A stretch of DNA of 64,000 nt from Paramacrobiotus metropolitanus (GCF_019649055.1 NW_026570221.1:3782001-3846000); one strand, 5' to 3'; positions 1-11,106 are shown, counted from the stretch's first letter. Numbers and translations: made by a program. Notes: generated from the letters alone by a model not told the origin.

Positions 1-918
1 CGCTCTACTCCGTCAGGACTTATGGGAACTCGGGCCATATTCCCGACGTCCAAAAAGCCTTACGGCGACGTTAAGGGAGTGACCCATGTCATAGAAGTCG
101 GCGACGCTGCACCAATTAAAATGAACCCAACCCGAACGAGTTGGAAGGGACGAGAGTTCATCAATAAGCATGTCCAAGAAATGTTGGACCAAGGCGTGAT
201 TGAACCGTCCATGGCAGCGTGGAGTTTCCCAGTGGTCCTCGCCTCGAAGAAAAACGGCGACGGGACCATGGGCACCCGGTTCTGCATAAATTACATAAAG
301 CTGAACTCGGTGACCAAAAAGAACAACTACCCATTGCCCAATCCAGACGAACTTCTGGATCAATGTGCAGGCAACGCCTATTACGGCAAGGTAGATTGTC
401 AGTCCGGATTCTGGCAAATCCCTATTGTCCCAGCGTCTATGGACTACACTACCTTTGTGACTCCAGAAGGGATGTTCCGGTTCAAACGAATGCCGTTTTG
501 CGTCTGCAATGGGCCAGCCACATTCCAAATGACCATGGACAAGATTATGGCGCCAGCACGCAAACAAGGCGGCGTCTTCGCATACATCGACGACGTGATA
601 TTCTTCGGCAAGACATTCGAGGAATTCAGGAAGGCGTTTAGAAACACGCTCCTCTGCCTCAGAGACGCCGGATTCACAATAAAACCGTCGAAATGCGAAT
701 TTGGAATGGAAAAACTCCATTTCCTCGGACACATCCTCAGCAAGGACGGTGTCCATACTGATCCCGAGAAGGTAGCGGCCATCGCCGAGAAACTACCACC
801 CAAGACCGTCAACTTCGCTCGTTTCTTGGACTCGCTAACTACTACCGGAAGTTCATTCTGGGCTACGCCCAGAAGACTTCCAAGATGTATGAACTCCTGC
901 GGAAGGAAAGTTCAGTGA
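1..918 (+). pseudogene. pol: E1 reverse transcriptase (partial, frameshifted)
   Basis: Reverse transcriptase domain of a Ty3/gypsy Pol, which copies element RNA into DNA in the cytoplasmic particle. The frame is open from base 1, so the N-terminus lies outside the window. Visible landmarks are the SKKPYGDVKG lead-in, the fingers region with NNYPLPNPDELLD, KVDCQSGFWQIP, and the catalytic YIDD box at about 588-600 (FAYIDDVIFFGKT). It is closely similar to the RT of E2 at 38359-40300. The family sequence expected next (the QLRSFLGLANYYRKF region) appears in another frame from about 810, so a one-base indel near 805-812 separates RT from RNase H. The last 35 residues before the stop at 918 are therefore off-frame. 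Confidence 0.9.
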
Positions 919-1967
919 AGAACGACTGGACCGACGCCCACACCGCTGAGTTCAACGAAATCAAAAAGGCCCTAACGGAAGCCCCAATATTGGCCAAATT
1001 CGATGCGACCAAACAGACCACCATCGAATGTGATGCAAGTGGCGCTGGCATTGGAGCCATACTCAGCCAGGACTCGAGGCCAATTGCCTACGCAAGCCGT
1101 GTCCTACATGGAGCTGAGAAGAACTACGGCGTAACCGAATGGGAATGCTTAGCCGTAGTGTGGGCCGTCCAAAAGTTTAAGCACTACATTGACCACGGAC
1201 CTATCACAGTAAGGACGGACCACAGAGCCCTAACCAAACTGCTCAGATGCGAGTCTAACCGGCCCGGCATCAATCCTCGTCTTACTCGATGGGCCCTCGC
1301 CTTACAGGGACGGGACATCACCATTGAGTACAAACCAGGCACATTCTGTGATAACGCTGACGCATTGTCCAGATGGCCACTCGAACGGGACGATGACAAA
1401 GGCCCACATGAAGAGTTGGACCAAGTCCCTAACTTCGAGGATTACAAAGACGAGATTCCAGCACGCATCATAAAGGTGCGCAGGCTGCAAGTTACGGACG
1501 AGGACCCCGCAAATGAATGGGACAAGCCTCTCCTTCCCGATTGCAATGCAATCACAGATTGGGACCATTTCAGCACGGCGGACATAAGGGTGATCAATGT
1601 ACCGGCGCCCACATTGGGAGATCCAAAGCCCGAAGTCCCACCGTGTCCAGAAAAAGTCACGGACCGCACCGCGCAAGAACTGCGACGGATGCAACACCGT
1701 GACCCAACTCTGGCCAAGAAAATCCATGAGTTGGAACACCAAAGCGAAATGGACAAGAGGTCCAAATTACCTGAACATTACCAGATGGACAAAGGTGTGC
1801 TCTACCGACTCACCAACATCAATGCGAAACTCGAAAGGAGATTCGTTGTCCCTCTGTTTATGCGGAAAAATATATCCAGTCCCTCCATGATGGAAAAACA
1901 GGGAACCACTTTGGATACCGCAAAACTATTGAAGCAGCCAAACTTCGGTACTACTGGGTCCGCATGA
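840..1967 (+). pseudogene. pol: E1 RNase H and integrase zinc region (frameshifted)
   Basis: Continuation of Pol after the frameshift near 810. It starts with the RT thumb/connection (LANYYRKFILGYAQKT), then RNase H, which removes the RNA template. Catalytic acidic positions are visible as ECDASGAGIGA, the E of EWECLAVVWAV, RTDHRAL and DNADALSR. After a linker of about 150 residues comes the start of the integrase His-Cys region. A second indel near 1885 throws the last part off-frame: the zinc-binding pattern (H..H in HDGKTGNHF, then CQTC) continues in the next frame to about 2015. The stop at 1967 is thus not the natural end. Confidence 0.85.
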
Positions 1968-3073
1968 GCTGCGATATTCACGACTACATCGATCGATGTC
2001 AGACGTGTATTTTCGGCTAAGTACCGCGGCGAGCTGCCTACGGTAAGCTGCAGCCGACTGAAGCTGTTGCGCCTTGGTACCGCGTCTTTGCTGACTTTAA
2101 AGGACCTCTACCGGTGACCCAAACTAAGAAATACCGGTACATCGCTGTGGTGGTCGACCAAATGACGAAGTTCACCATAGCCCGACCGACTAAAACAAAC
2201 TCGGCCAAAGAATTTGAGAAGTTCTTTGTCGAAGAAGTCGTACTAAAGTACGGCATGCCACATACAATGCACTCCGACCGGGGCACGCACTTTACGGCAA
2301 AATCCTTCGCCAAAGTGGCGAAAATCTTCGGCATCGAGCAGACCTTCGGATCCGCTTATCATCCAGAGGGCCAAGGCCAAGTCGAACGCCAGATGCAAAC
2401 CATCTGGGACGGAATTCGAAACTTTGGCGGCGCCGGCGACGAACATCGTTGGCACAGGGCTCTACCTTACGTCATTTCCGGCATGAACCGTGCCGTTCAC
2501 GCAACCACTGGATTCTCGCCATACCACATGTTGTTTGGACGAGAAATGACCATACCACAAGACGTCCTCGCTGGGACCAACGTCCCAGAAACCTTTACGA
2601 CTAACGAACGTTATGTCCAGAGGATGCAGCAGCGCCTGAACCGGGCGCATGAAATCGTCAAAACGCGGATCGAAGAAGGGTTCTTAAGGGATGCGGCCAT
2701 CTACAACAAAAAGAAGTCGCAGGCCGAGTTCAAGAAGCGGGACTTGGTCACCCTAAAGAACATGGTGGACGACACGACTAATCCAAACAAGTTCGAAGGC
2801 GTCTACATTGTCATCGGCATACCTAAGCCGAACACTTACTGGATCCGAGAGCGGGACACCGGTGTGGAACACACCGTATGTGTTGACCGCCTAAAGCCTT
2901 ACCTTAATCCGGACGGCCCAACTCGCAGAATAACTCGCTCGACTAAGAAGAAGGGCGGCGATGCCGAACCGGAAGGTACAGAGCCAAGAAGGTGTGCCAA
3001 GACAGAGCCGGACAAGAGCAAGATGCGGCTTCCCCGGCAGCTCCTCCCGAAACTAAACTTGAGGAGCTGCTGA
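1885..3073 (+). pseudogene. pol: E1 integrase (frameshifted)
   Basis: Integrase inserts the element cDNA into the chromosome. The HHCC zinc domain lies at about 1885-2015 and is followed by an in-frame TAA at 2018-2020. The catalytic core runs from about 2080, with the DDE triad recognisable as the D of FADFKGPL, the D of HSDRGTHF and the E of GQGQVERQ, correctly spaced. The C-terminal domain (about 2640-2920) contains NKKKSQAEFKKRDLV and the SH3-like region ending with DRLKPYL. No chromodomain is seen. After about 2990 the frame drifts into a tail that is better read in another frame (next entry). Confidence 0.88.
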
Positions 3074-3654
3074 GGAAGCAGAAGCCCGGAAAGGGCTCGT
3101 CCAAGAAACTTGTGGCGGAGCAACAAAAGACTTTGCGAATCCCTGGCTATGGCCCACCTGACTCAAAGACATCAGACCTAGAGCCACCAGTGAAGCGTGG
3201 CCCCGGCCGACCTCGAAAGGCCAAACCGGATTTCGAGACACCGGCGCTGACAAAGCTTCAAAACCAGCCATTAACCGCTATCGACCCAACTTTGGCCCCG
3301 GCGGAACCGGAAAAAGGGACATCCGCCACGGACAAGCCAGCGGCGACCGAAGAGCCAAAAGTGGCCCCGGTGCCCAAGGAAAAGCCCAAAAGACCAAAGA
3401 CGCCCAAGAAGCCGAAGGCAACCCTTACGGCCCAGCAGGTCCTAGAAGAGGACGTAGTTGCTGATGATGAGGCGGATAAAGACTTGCTCACCCGCATAAC
3501 CACAGGACGGGAAAAATCTGAGAAAGTCTCAAAGGGCAAAAAGCAGAAGTCCAATACGGTCCCACCGGACGTATCGGACAAGTCCAGTACCGTCCCACCG
3601 GACGTACTGGACAAGGCGGTTGATAAGGCTGGACAGAATGACGCTCTAAAATAA
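2950..3654 (+). CDS. E1 integrase C-terminal tail, Lys/Pro-rich, with AT-hook-like motif
   Basis: A stretch of about 220 residues, rich in Lys, Pro, Ala and Glu, directly after integrase and overlapping its off-frame end; probably the C-terminal tail of the same polyprotein after a one-base shift near 2985. It contains KRGPGRPRKAKP at about 3193-3228, which fits the AT-hook pattern (GRP flanked by basic residues) known to bind the minor groove of AT-rich DNA. Near its end the sequence TLTAQQVLEEDVV..DLLTRIT matches the end of the E2 tail (TLTEFLTRRGVDED..LLDRIT at 36571-36660), so the tail is conserved in the lineage. A DNA-tethering role is inference. Confidence 0.65.
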   Translation, partial: EGRRCRTGRYRAKKVCQDRAGQEQDAASPAAPPETKLEELLRKQKPGKGSSKKLVAEQQKTLRIPGYGPPDSKTSDLEPPVKRGPGRPRKAKPDFETPALTKLQNQPLTAIDPTLAPAEPEKGTSATDKPAATEEPKVAPVPKEKPKRPKTPKKPKATLTAQQVLEEDVVADDEADKDLLTRITTGREKSEKVSKGKKQKSNTVPPDVSDKSSTVPPDVLDKAVDKAGQNDALK

Positions 3655-3912
3655 TATCCGACATGGTAGACTTAGAATTAGTCTAACTAACTCAGCCCAC
3701 GGTGACCCAAGCTCAATTAACTGAGCTGCTACCGAAATTAACTAACCTAAATTCAACTAACCTAACTTTAAACGACCAGTAGCTTAGAAGTAGCTTAACT
3801 CGGTCCAATATCTGACAAGGTAGCTTAGAAATAGCTAGCCGTACATTGAACTAACCAGTAGGTAGGAGTCTAACACCGCGTGATTCGTCTCGTGACAGCG
3901 CCCCATTCAACG

Positions 3913-6900
3913 ATGGAAGGACGCCGACGTACTGATCGCTCAGATGACTCCGACCGCAGTAACCGCACACATCCATATTCACGACCGGAATCCCGGTCGG
4001 GCGGATCTTCCACTCGGTCGTCTAACCGGCCTCCGAGTGTACAGGTACCTAATATTAGGGCCAACCTAACCGCCGAGCAGCTGGCAACTATGTCAGTTGG
4101 CCCCAGTTCACGGGCCGACACACCGCTACCGCAATGCCAGCCTCTGCCACCACGAGCCATACCGCCTCAACTTTGGCCGCCAGGGACATTCTCTGACGAT
4201 ACCGGACTCCTGGTCAACGCAGCAGTAGCTGGAAGCCAGCCAAGCTCTACATCGGACCAAACGATCCGACGTTATCTTCAAGGCCGCACTGGCCCACCTC
4301 AACCAATGCGGTATGGCGGTCTACCGACCACAACGGCAAGCCAACCGGTCTTTACAACTGCGGCAGTCGGGCCAACGGTCACGACTACGCCGGTCCATAC
4401 TGGACCGCGGCCACAGTTTACTCCGCCGCCATACTATAACCCCCATTATGGATATCCACCGTATCCTGCGCCTGGGCCTTCAAACCAGCCGCAGCCGGAC
4501 ATAAACCCATGGCGATACCCACCACCGTGGATGTATCCGCCAGGACTATATGGATATCCACCGCCTTATGGCGGATATGGAGCATACGGCCAACCGCCGT
4601 ATAGCCCACCTTCAGCGGCACAACCTGACCCTACGGGCCAGACGCCGTCTGATTCATCCATTGAGCCTCCGCGAGCGGGACCGGAAGCGTACAGAACTCC
4701 AGCGCCGCCGGAAACCCAGCCAAGCACATCACAGCTCAACGAGCCAAGTGATTACCCACTACGGGTATTTGTGAATGGACGGCTCACAATATATAACCGG
4801 CCAGAAGAGGTTCCACCAGAATTGGCGGCCGAACTTGGCTTAGCCGAACCGGAACCAGCGGCACGGCCACCACTGAACCCAGTGTGTGTAGTCAGGCGTG
4901 ACCAGACTGTCCCACCGACAGAACCTGTGTCATCGCCAGAGCCAGAAGACGAAGGGGACTTCCGATGCGATCCAACTACACCGCCGATGAGGATTGAATC
5001 CCCTATCGAACCTTTGGCCGATGGCCGGACTCCACTCTACCAACTTCAGGACAATCTGAAGGAAGTAGAGAACGCCATCCAAGAGCTGGAGGCCATGATT
5101 CAAGAACTGGACAGACGCAGCCCTCACTACCGTGAGATGGCTCAGCGCATCATTCTCGATCAAGATGAATTCCGGCGCCTTGCTCATGAACTTAGTGAGG
5201 AAATTGCGACCCGCCAGGCTCAGAACGAGATATTCCCTTTGCATGACCAAACCGGTCAGGCATTTCTGGCGGCATCTCGCAGGCTGAGGGACCAGCTGGA
5301 ACAATATCGGACGGAAAAACAGCTGAGGACCGAAGGATCCGCAGCACCAACACGTCCAGCGCCAGCACCATCAGCACCGCCTCCCCCACTGAACCCAACA
5401 GTCGTAGTTACCGCTACGACAGGGGAATCTTCCGCGCCACCAGTGGCCCAGCCTACGTCAACCGACGAGGCAATGTTGACAGCCACTGGTATGGAATTGC
5501 GCGAAACAGCATCTTCTCCGTATGACCTGAGGGCTTACCCAGACATACCGCCCTTGGAGCGTGAACTACACGCCGCGGAACTCCTTGAAGAGGAAATCCG
5601 CAAAGTTATCACCAGCCTGAAGGGGGTGGACATCGCCACCTTACGGAGAAAAGTCGCGTTGAACTTAGAATTCCAACGCGTCCTGGAATACATTACCAGG
5701 ATCCGACGGGCCATGCTACGGTTCATGGATAAGCCATTAGATACGGCCGACGACGCACCAGCGCTGCGCGACTTCCGTAACCGGCAATACCAGCTTGGCC
5801 TGATCGACGAAGCACTTCGCCGTGTGTTGCCTAAACCCCGACCGGGGCAGCCAACACGCGTCGGACAAACCGGACTTCTCGTACCGACACGATCCTCAAC
5901 ACGCCAACCGGCGGAAGAATTGAGGATGAGAGTCTCGAGAATTATGCGGATCTCGGCGGAACGATTTGCAGCCGGACCGGCACTAAGTCGACCAGCCAGC
6001 GCGTCGGACACAGAAACCGACAGCGACATTGAATGGTTCGACATGCCCGATCCAATCCCCGTACCAGGACTTACAGCTCCGCCTGATCACTTGGTCGCGC
6101 CAGAACGACAGGTCCACCCGAGGCCAACTTCATTGGCGCCGCCACCAGCCATAGCGGAACGCCTGGAATCGATTATGCGGGGCAACGTCACGCAAGGCAG
6201 ACCGGCTTATGCGGACGATTTTCCGGTATTAAACCAACCGGACGACAACAATCGGCCGGCCCCTCGGACTTTACGTCAACAATGGGACGATGAACAGGCA
6301 GCAGCGAACCAACGGTTGCGCGAGGCTGATACTGGTCCCATGCAAATGACGGTTGTCCAAGCACTAAGCATTCGGCACCTCATCAGCGACGCTGGAGATG
6401 TCGAGCGCCGCATAACCAACCGGATCCAAGAACTCAGCCCATTTCACCTAAAAAGGTCAGCCTACACCGAAGCCAATCGAGGGCGACACATCAAGTGGAA
6501 CCCTTGTTGTACGGACAACGACCAGGAAATCGACAGGAGGACGGCCAGAACCAGCCACTCCTGCCACAACAAGTGGTCCACAGTCGCCCAGGTTCAAAAA
6601 GAAGAAGAGGACTCCCCCAGAAGCAGAGGAGCCTCCTTCACAACGGTCACTCCCACCTTGGCGATGGCCAAGAGTAAACTTGGAGCTGAACCACCCAACC
6701 AGGCCCACTCTACGAGCGTGGAGTGGCCTGCCAACGGACTTAGATGTCCCTGGCCCTACCAGGCCAGGCCGGTCCATACTCAAGCCGAAGAAGGCGGAAC
6801 TACCGACTTTGACGCTTCGCGGCCTACCGACCAAGAAGAAGAAGTCGCCGCCAAAGAATTTTCCCGGCAAGGGACATGTGCTTTCACCACCGAAAGCACC

Positions 6901-7029
6901 GAAGATTCCGTCAGGAACAACTCAGCCCTTGCGGGACGAACCTCCAACGAGGCATCGTATCCGATTGACTCAGACAGAGTCATGAGACGACCCGCACAAC
7001 CGGGCTGTAAGCGAGATCATAGAACTTGA
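3913..7029 (+). CDS. E1 ORF2, N-terminal block (Pro/Tyr-rich, then coiled coil)
   Basis: Large ORF downstream of integrase where errantiviruses carry env. No signal peptide or membrane segment is seen, so it is not an envelope gene. I chose the ATG at 3913; the frame opens slightly upstream at a GTG (3880). Residues 1-60 are Arg/Ser-rich, about 90-250 are Pro/Tyr/Gly-rich low complexity (YGYPPY-type runs), and about 380-480 and 560-640 are charged helices with coiled-coil character. From about 6450 the reading turns implausible; a natural-looking Pro/Lys-rich frame runs at 6680-6985 and then, past an in-frame TGA (6983-6985), into the next block. I therefore read this and the next two entries as one ORF2 of about 2350 residues, now broken. 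The E2 counterpart is at 34935-36552. Confidence 0.6.
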   Translation: MEGRRRTDRSDDSDRSNRTHPYSRPESRSGGSSTRSSNRPPSVQVPNIRANLTAEQLATMSVGPSSRADTPLPQCQPLPPRAIPPQLWPPGTFSDDTGLLVNAAVAGSQPSSTSDQTIRRYLQGRTGPPQPMRYGGLPTTTASQPVFTTAAVGPTVTTTPVHTGPRPQFTPPPYYNPHYGYPPYPAPGPSNQPQPDINPWRYPPPWMYPPGLYGYPPPYGGYGAYGQPPYSPPSAAQPDPTGQTPSDSSIEPPRAGPEAYRTPAPPETQPSTSQLNEPSDYPLRVFVNGRLTIYNRPEEVPPELAAELGLAEPEPAARPPLNPVCVVRRDQTVPPTEPVSSPEPEDEGDFRCDPTTPPMRIESPIEPLADGRTPLYQLQDNLKEVENAIQELEAMIQELDRRSPHYREMAQRIILDQDEFRRLAHELSEEIATRQAQNEIFPLHDQTGQAFLAASRRLRDQLEQYRTEKQLRTEGSAAPTRPAPAPSAPPPPLNPTVVVTATTGESSAPPVAQPTSTDEAMLTATGMELRETASSPYDLRAYPDIPPLERELHAAELLEEEIRKVITSLKGVDIATLRRKVALNLEFQRVLEYITRIRRAMLRFMDKPLDTADDAPALRDFRNRQYQLGLIDEALRRVLPKPRPGQPTRVGQTGLLVPTRSSTRQPAEELRMRVSRIMRISAERFAAGPALSRPASASDTETDSDIEWFDMPDPIPVPGLTAPPDHLVAPERQVHPRPTSLAPPPAIAERLESIMRGNVTQGRPAYADDFPVLNQPDDNNRPAPRTLRQQWDDEQAAANQRLREADTGPMQMTVVQALSIRHLISDAGDVERRITNRIQELSPFHLKRSAYTEANRGRHIKWNPCCTDNDQEIDRRTARTSHSCHNKWSTVAQVQKEEEDSPRSRGASFTTVTPTLAMAKSKLGAEPPNQAHSTSVEWPANGLRCPWPYQARPVHTQAEEGGTTDFDASRPTDQEEEVAAKEFSRQGTCAFTTESTEDSVRNNSALAGRTSNEASYPIDSDRVMRRPAQPGCKRDHRT

Positions 7030-8938
7030 TCTACGCTTAAACCTTACTGAGGAGGATATGCGCCAGCGACTACGAGCCGGCGATCCAACACTAACGGACC
7101 GTGAGATTGACCGCATCAACCGCGGTTGTCAACAGATGGTCCAAGGACGCACAATTCTCATCAGAAAACTGATGGCTATGCGGAGCAAGAGCCAGGCACT
7201 TCGCCAACGCAAGTTGCCTAGCGAAATTATCGAGCATGCCATCTACATCCGTAGCCCTCACATTAACCCAAGGGCATGGACAGTCGAACCGCGCCCGCGA
7301 CCAGGCCAGTCAGTGGAAGACGAACTTCCACCAGAAGAGGCAGAAAGTGAGGACGAACATCCTCAACTGCCAGCGGCCTTCTGGGGCGTCTCCTCTAGCG
7401 AGGAGTCGGAAATCGAGGAAGACTTAGACGAAAATGCCCAAAGGGCGTTATATGAGACCAGTCAGGTCCGGCTACCTTCAACGAAGGAATCGCCACGCCG
7501 AAGCCGATCTCCATCAAAAAGGACTTCTCCTGGATGCGCCACATCAACCCCGGCGCGAATGCCCAGTATGCCGGCCATCGAACCGGCGCCCGCCAGGTTC
7601 ACACCGAGCCGGCCAGGCAAGTCCCCAACCAAAGAGAGGATGAATACAACACATCCTCCAGAGCCAACGATGACCATTACTGTGGAACGAATCGCAGCAC
7701 CTACGGTGTCTGCAGATTCAACACTTGAGCCAGTAACGGTCACGGTTAGGACTCCTGCACCAGTGGTCGCAGAATCGGCCAGAATGACGGTGCGGATAAC
7801 TCCGGCTGTCGCGGCCATAGAAGTGGAAGCCGACGCGGCCTTGATGCCCATGAGTGCTCTCACTCCTATCGAGCAGAGACAGTTATTGATCCATGCTGAC
7901 CATAACGAGCGCCGGCAATATCCGTTCCTGCTCACAAAGAGACAGGAGGCCAAGGAGCAGAATCGTACCGAAGAGTACGATATGATAACCGAAATGCTCC
8001 GATCCTTGGTCCTACGGATGATAGATGATTACCGGCGCCGTCGCAACCAGAAAGACTTTCCCCAACCGGAGGAAGACTTCAGAATGGCTGAAACCCTGTC
8101 GTCAAATGCGCCACCAACTGTGGTACCGCCAAAGACGCAGGCACAACCACCAGCGGCTTCAGAGCCAATGGACACTTCTCCGTCTGGACCTGTGGCCACA
8201 GCACCACAGCCAGAACCAGTCCAACCGGAGGAGCCACCGAAGGCCACTTCGTCGGCACAAGAATCGGCAGGCCAAAGTCAGTCCGGAACAGGGCCAACGG
8301 CTGCTGCTCCGATAATACTGACGAACATGCCCGCCAGTATCGACGACATACCTTTCGGCCGTCCAGTAACCTTCCCTGCAACAGGGACAATGGAGAACTT
8401 TGCACTTGGCATGGGTGTAATTCACTCAGCTAACTCCCAACGGAGTAAGCAGCCGAGAAAAGCCAAAAACCCAGAGAGGGTCAAACCGACCTCTCGTCCA
8501 AACTCTCCTCAACCGAGAGCCAAACCGGCCACTCGTCCAAACTCCCCTCAACCGAGTGGGAGCCAGGCGACCACACCTCGGCCAACATCAAACCCAGAGG
8601 CCGAACCCGAAAGGAACCGCCAGAAGAAACAAGCAGCCAAAGACAAGAAAAGTCACGAGGCCAAGATCGCCCAGCTTGAGAAACGGCTGTCCGGCGATGA
8701 AGATGTCCAAGTCCTATCGGACAGTATGGACAAGCCTGAAGGGCCAGCAACATATCACCCATGGCAAGAAGAGGAATACGAGCCAGTCCCCGAAGGCGAA
8801 CCGCCTTCGGAGGAGACAATGCTCCCCTCGCCTGGGGACGACGAAGCTGAGCTCCCGGACCCTGGACCGGAGGCCACGCACATTGAGATCCCAACGGGTC
8901 AAAAGTGCGCCAATGGGTGGCAGCGGCCAGGATCATGA
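6989..8938 (+). CDS. E1 ORF2, middle block (Pro/Ala/Ser-rich)
   Basis: Continuation of ORF2 in the frame used at 6680-6985, separated only by the TGA at 6983-6985. It begins with a helical segment (LRLNLTEEDMRQRLRAG, REIDRINRG) and becomes an acidic, then Pro/Ala/Thr/Ser-rich, probably disordered region. Near 8480-8570 there are two short repeats of the type TSRPNSPQPRAKPATRPNSPQP. It ends off-frame: a one-base shift near 8900 leads into the following block. No family is recognised. In E2 the same position (32900-34300) holds an equally acidic/Lys-rich stretch with little sequence identity, as expected for a disordered linker. Confidence 0.55.
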   Translation, partial: DPHNRAVSEIIELDLRLNLTEEDMRQRLRAGDPTLTDREIDRINRGCQQMVQGRTILIRKLMAMRSKSQALRQRKLPSEIIEHAIYIRSPHINPRAWTVEPRPRPGQSVEDELPPEEAESEDEHPQLPAAFWGVSSSEESEIEEDLDENAQRALYETSQVRLPSTKESPRRSRSPSKRTSPGCATSTPARMPSMPAIEPAPARFTPSRPGKSPTKERMNTTHPPEPTMTITVERIAAPTVSADSTLEPVTVTVRTPAPVVAESARMTVRITPAVAAIEVEADAALMPMSALTPIEQRQLLIHADHNERRQYPFLLTKRQEAKEQNRTEEYDMITEMLRSLVLRMIDDYRRRRNQKDFPQPEEDFRMAETLSSNAPPTVVPPKTQAQPPAASEPMDTSPSGPVATAPQPEPVQPEEPPKATSSAQESAGQSQSGTGPTAAAPIILTNMPASIDDIPFGRPVTFPATGTMENFALGMGVIHSANSQRSKQPRKAKNPERVKPTSRPNSPQPRAKPATRPNSPQPSGSQATTPRPTSNPEAEPERNRQKKQAAKDKKSHEAKIAQLEKRLSGDEDVQVLSDSMDKPEGPATYHPWQEEEYEPVPEGEPPSEETMLPSPGDDEAELPDPGPEATHIEIPTGQKCANGWQRPGS

Positions 8939-10962
8939 GACGCACAACAGGAAGAGACATGTACCAGTGTCTCGTCCGAGTTCTCCGAGCCAGAATGGTA
9001 CATGAAGAAGAATTCAGGGGGCTACCGCCAGCGGACCGTGTACTAACGGCACCCTTTATGCGGCGGGTAGTGACTCTCATTTTGGATATGGGACTTCTGG
9101 TCCGCACACACCGTGACTGGACCAGCATGATGGAGCTTTACGTGCCTCATCGGCCAGCAGGGCTTTCCCGTTGCCGGGATTACCCCTTCCACCAGATATG
9201 CAGGACCATCGCTTACCTGCATAACCCAAAAGGCTCCAACTTAGTCGACATCGTCAGGACCCTTAATGCTCTATATTAAAAAGGAGAGGGTGACCTGGAA
9301 GAACTAGAGCGCATCATACTCGACGAGCTGTTAGCGCTGGTTAAGAACGGAACCTTGGAGACGACCAACGCCTACCGGGCGGAACCCATCCGCTTCACCA
9401 TCCCCGGGTTTATCCCGCAGAAGACCCAACGGTCTCTGTACGAGTCACAAGATGTGGGCACAAAATGGGACCCGGATAGAAAAAAAGCGGTCGGACCGCC
9501 GAAAGACAAGTTGACCGGCAGAGCCAAGGAGGCATATTTGATCTCCCAAGTGGCCAAACTGCCTGGTCCAAAGAACTTGCCGGTAGAAAAGCCTCCTCGG
9601 CCGTCCGTTACAAGAAGAGAATTGGCTGCACGACAAGAAGCGGAGGAAGAGATGCGCGCGTCCGGAATTCGGCCCGCGCCTAGAGACACAGTGTCACTGC
9701 CTAACGCAGCTGGCCGGTCCAGACCTCCTTCGCCAGCCTTATCGGCCACATCCACAAAGAGCCGAAAGGCCACAGCCACAAAGAAAAGAGGGAAAAAAGA
9801 TCCCTCACCGCAGCCAAGCGATTCGGACTCTGAGGACTCACAACCGGAGGACTCAGAGGAAGAGGATCAAGAAGAGCCGGACCAGGACCAAACCATGGAG
9901 TCCCAAAAGTCCGACTCTGATGACGATGATGACCAAAGCCCTGGTAAACTTACCATGGACCTCCCACCGGACCATGACATGGAAATCCCACCCGGTGACG
10001 AGAATCAGCCACCTAACGGTGACCAGGACATGGAGGACCAGGGTGGCGCAGAAGGCGTCAACCAGGAACAAGGCAGCGCAGAGGGCGCTAGCCAAGAAAG
10101 TCCAGCCAGCGTGGACAACGCTAAGCCAAGTGTAAGTGCTGCATCACCCGAACGGGAAAGGATGCGCGACTCGACCTCACCGGAATCAGATGACGGTGAG
10201 ATTCCATGGACTTTACCTGACCCATGCCCGGCCATACCGCGGATTGACTATGTCTCACCACCAACACCAAAGGTGGCCAGAAAATGGCCCGGCGGAGATC
10301 CTTCCAAAAAGCCGCGGATCTCCAACTCCGATAAGCGATGGGCATATATTAAGGCGGCCTTAAAGGCGTTGTCCCAAACGGGTACAACCCTTGCTACAGG
10401 GGGCTTGGCCTTCCAACTCATTAAGAAATGGAATGGCCCACCGCTGACCAAGTCCAAAGTGATAAAGTACATACAGATGGCCTACCATGAAGGAGATATA
10501 TTACGGACCCATCTGCCCAATACGCAGATCTTCTACACTTTCCCACCGGAAAAAGTGGATAAGGCTCCTCAAGGCTACTGGGAATGGCGTAACGCCGTCC
10601 TCACAGTGCTGACCACCACTCAGCACCCATTAGGCCTCACACGAGGCGAAATAGCCAACCAGCTCCTGGGCCGATACGATCTGAACGTCATCTCGCACCA
10701 TCCACAACTTATCGATGCGATAGCATATATGCCGAACCAGGGCCGCCCTAGCGGGTTGTACCCTATTTGCGAGGACGTCAGATACGTCGTACGGAAGATG
10801 TTAAACGAAGGATGGCTCGAGCAAACTGTCGACGAGCCCGAAGCTCAGCAGCGGTACAGACAACATAACATCCCACCGGATCGTTACGGCCCTCGTCCCA
10901 CCGAATCCGACTCCTTGGCCTCAACCAAGTCCAAGAAGAAGCGGCGTACTTACCATCAGTGA
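8905..10962 (+). CDS. E1 ORF2, C-terminal block with winged-helix-like modules
   Basis: About 685 residues interrupted by one in-frame TAA (9277-9279). Four segments of about 75-90 residues share a pattern of helices ending in a glycine turn and a beta hairpin: about 8935-9150 (..LDMGLLVRTHRDW), 9170-9420 (..VKNGTLETTNAY..FTIPGFIP), 10330-10560 (..YHEGDILR..FYTFPPE) and 10575-10840 (..LNEGWLEQ). This resembles repeated winged-helix DNA-binding folds; that fold call is inference. An acidic/Ser-rich linker of about 200 residues (9780-10230) separates the second and third modules. E2 keeps equivalents of all four (TTNAYEGSPIRYTILGFIP is nearly identical to the second), so the block is constrained. 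No known transposon protein comes to mind. Confidence 0.6.
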
Positions 10963-11096
10963 CCTAGGCGTAGAATTCGCATAGGGTCTAGGGGGTGATC
11001 CCGAAATAATTCACCGGGCAAGAAAAGCCTAGTTAACAAATCACATGTAAAATCATAGGGACGTAAAACGTAGGGCGTAATTATCATAGGGACCCG

Positions 11097-11106
11097 TTAT
11101 AAAAAG
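11097..11106 (+). promoter_or_regulatory. Possible internal TATA box before E1 ORF3
   Basis: TTATAAAAAG lies 47-56 bases before the ATG of ORF3, in the 190-base non-coding gap between ORF2 and ORF3. A splice-acceptor-like CAG (GTTACCACAG) also lies just before that ATG. ORF3 could thus be made from an internal promoter or a spliced RNA; the sequence does not decide. E2 shows an acceptor-like AAAATTGCAG in the same place but no TATA box. Confidence 0.3.

Noticed and set aside
3913-7029. ORF2 as an envelope gene
   Set aside because: It occupies the env position, but there is no signal peptide, no membrane segment, no furin-like site and the content is Pro/Tyr-rich and coiled coil.
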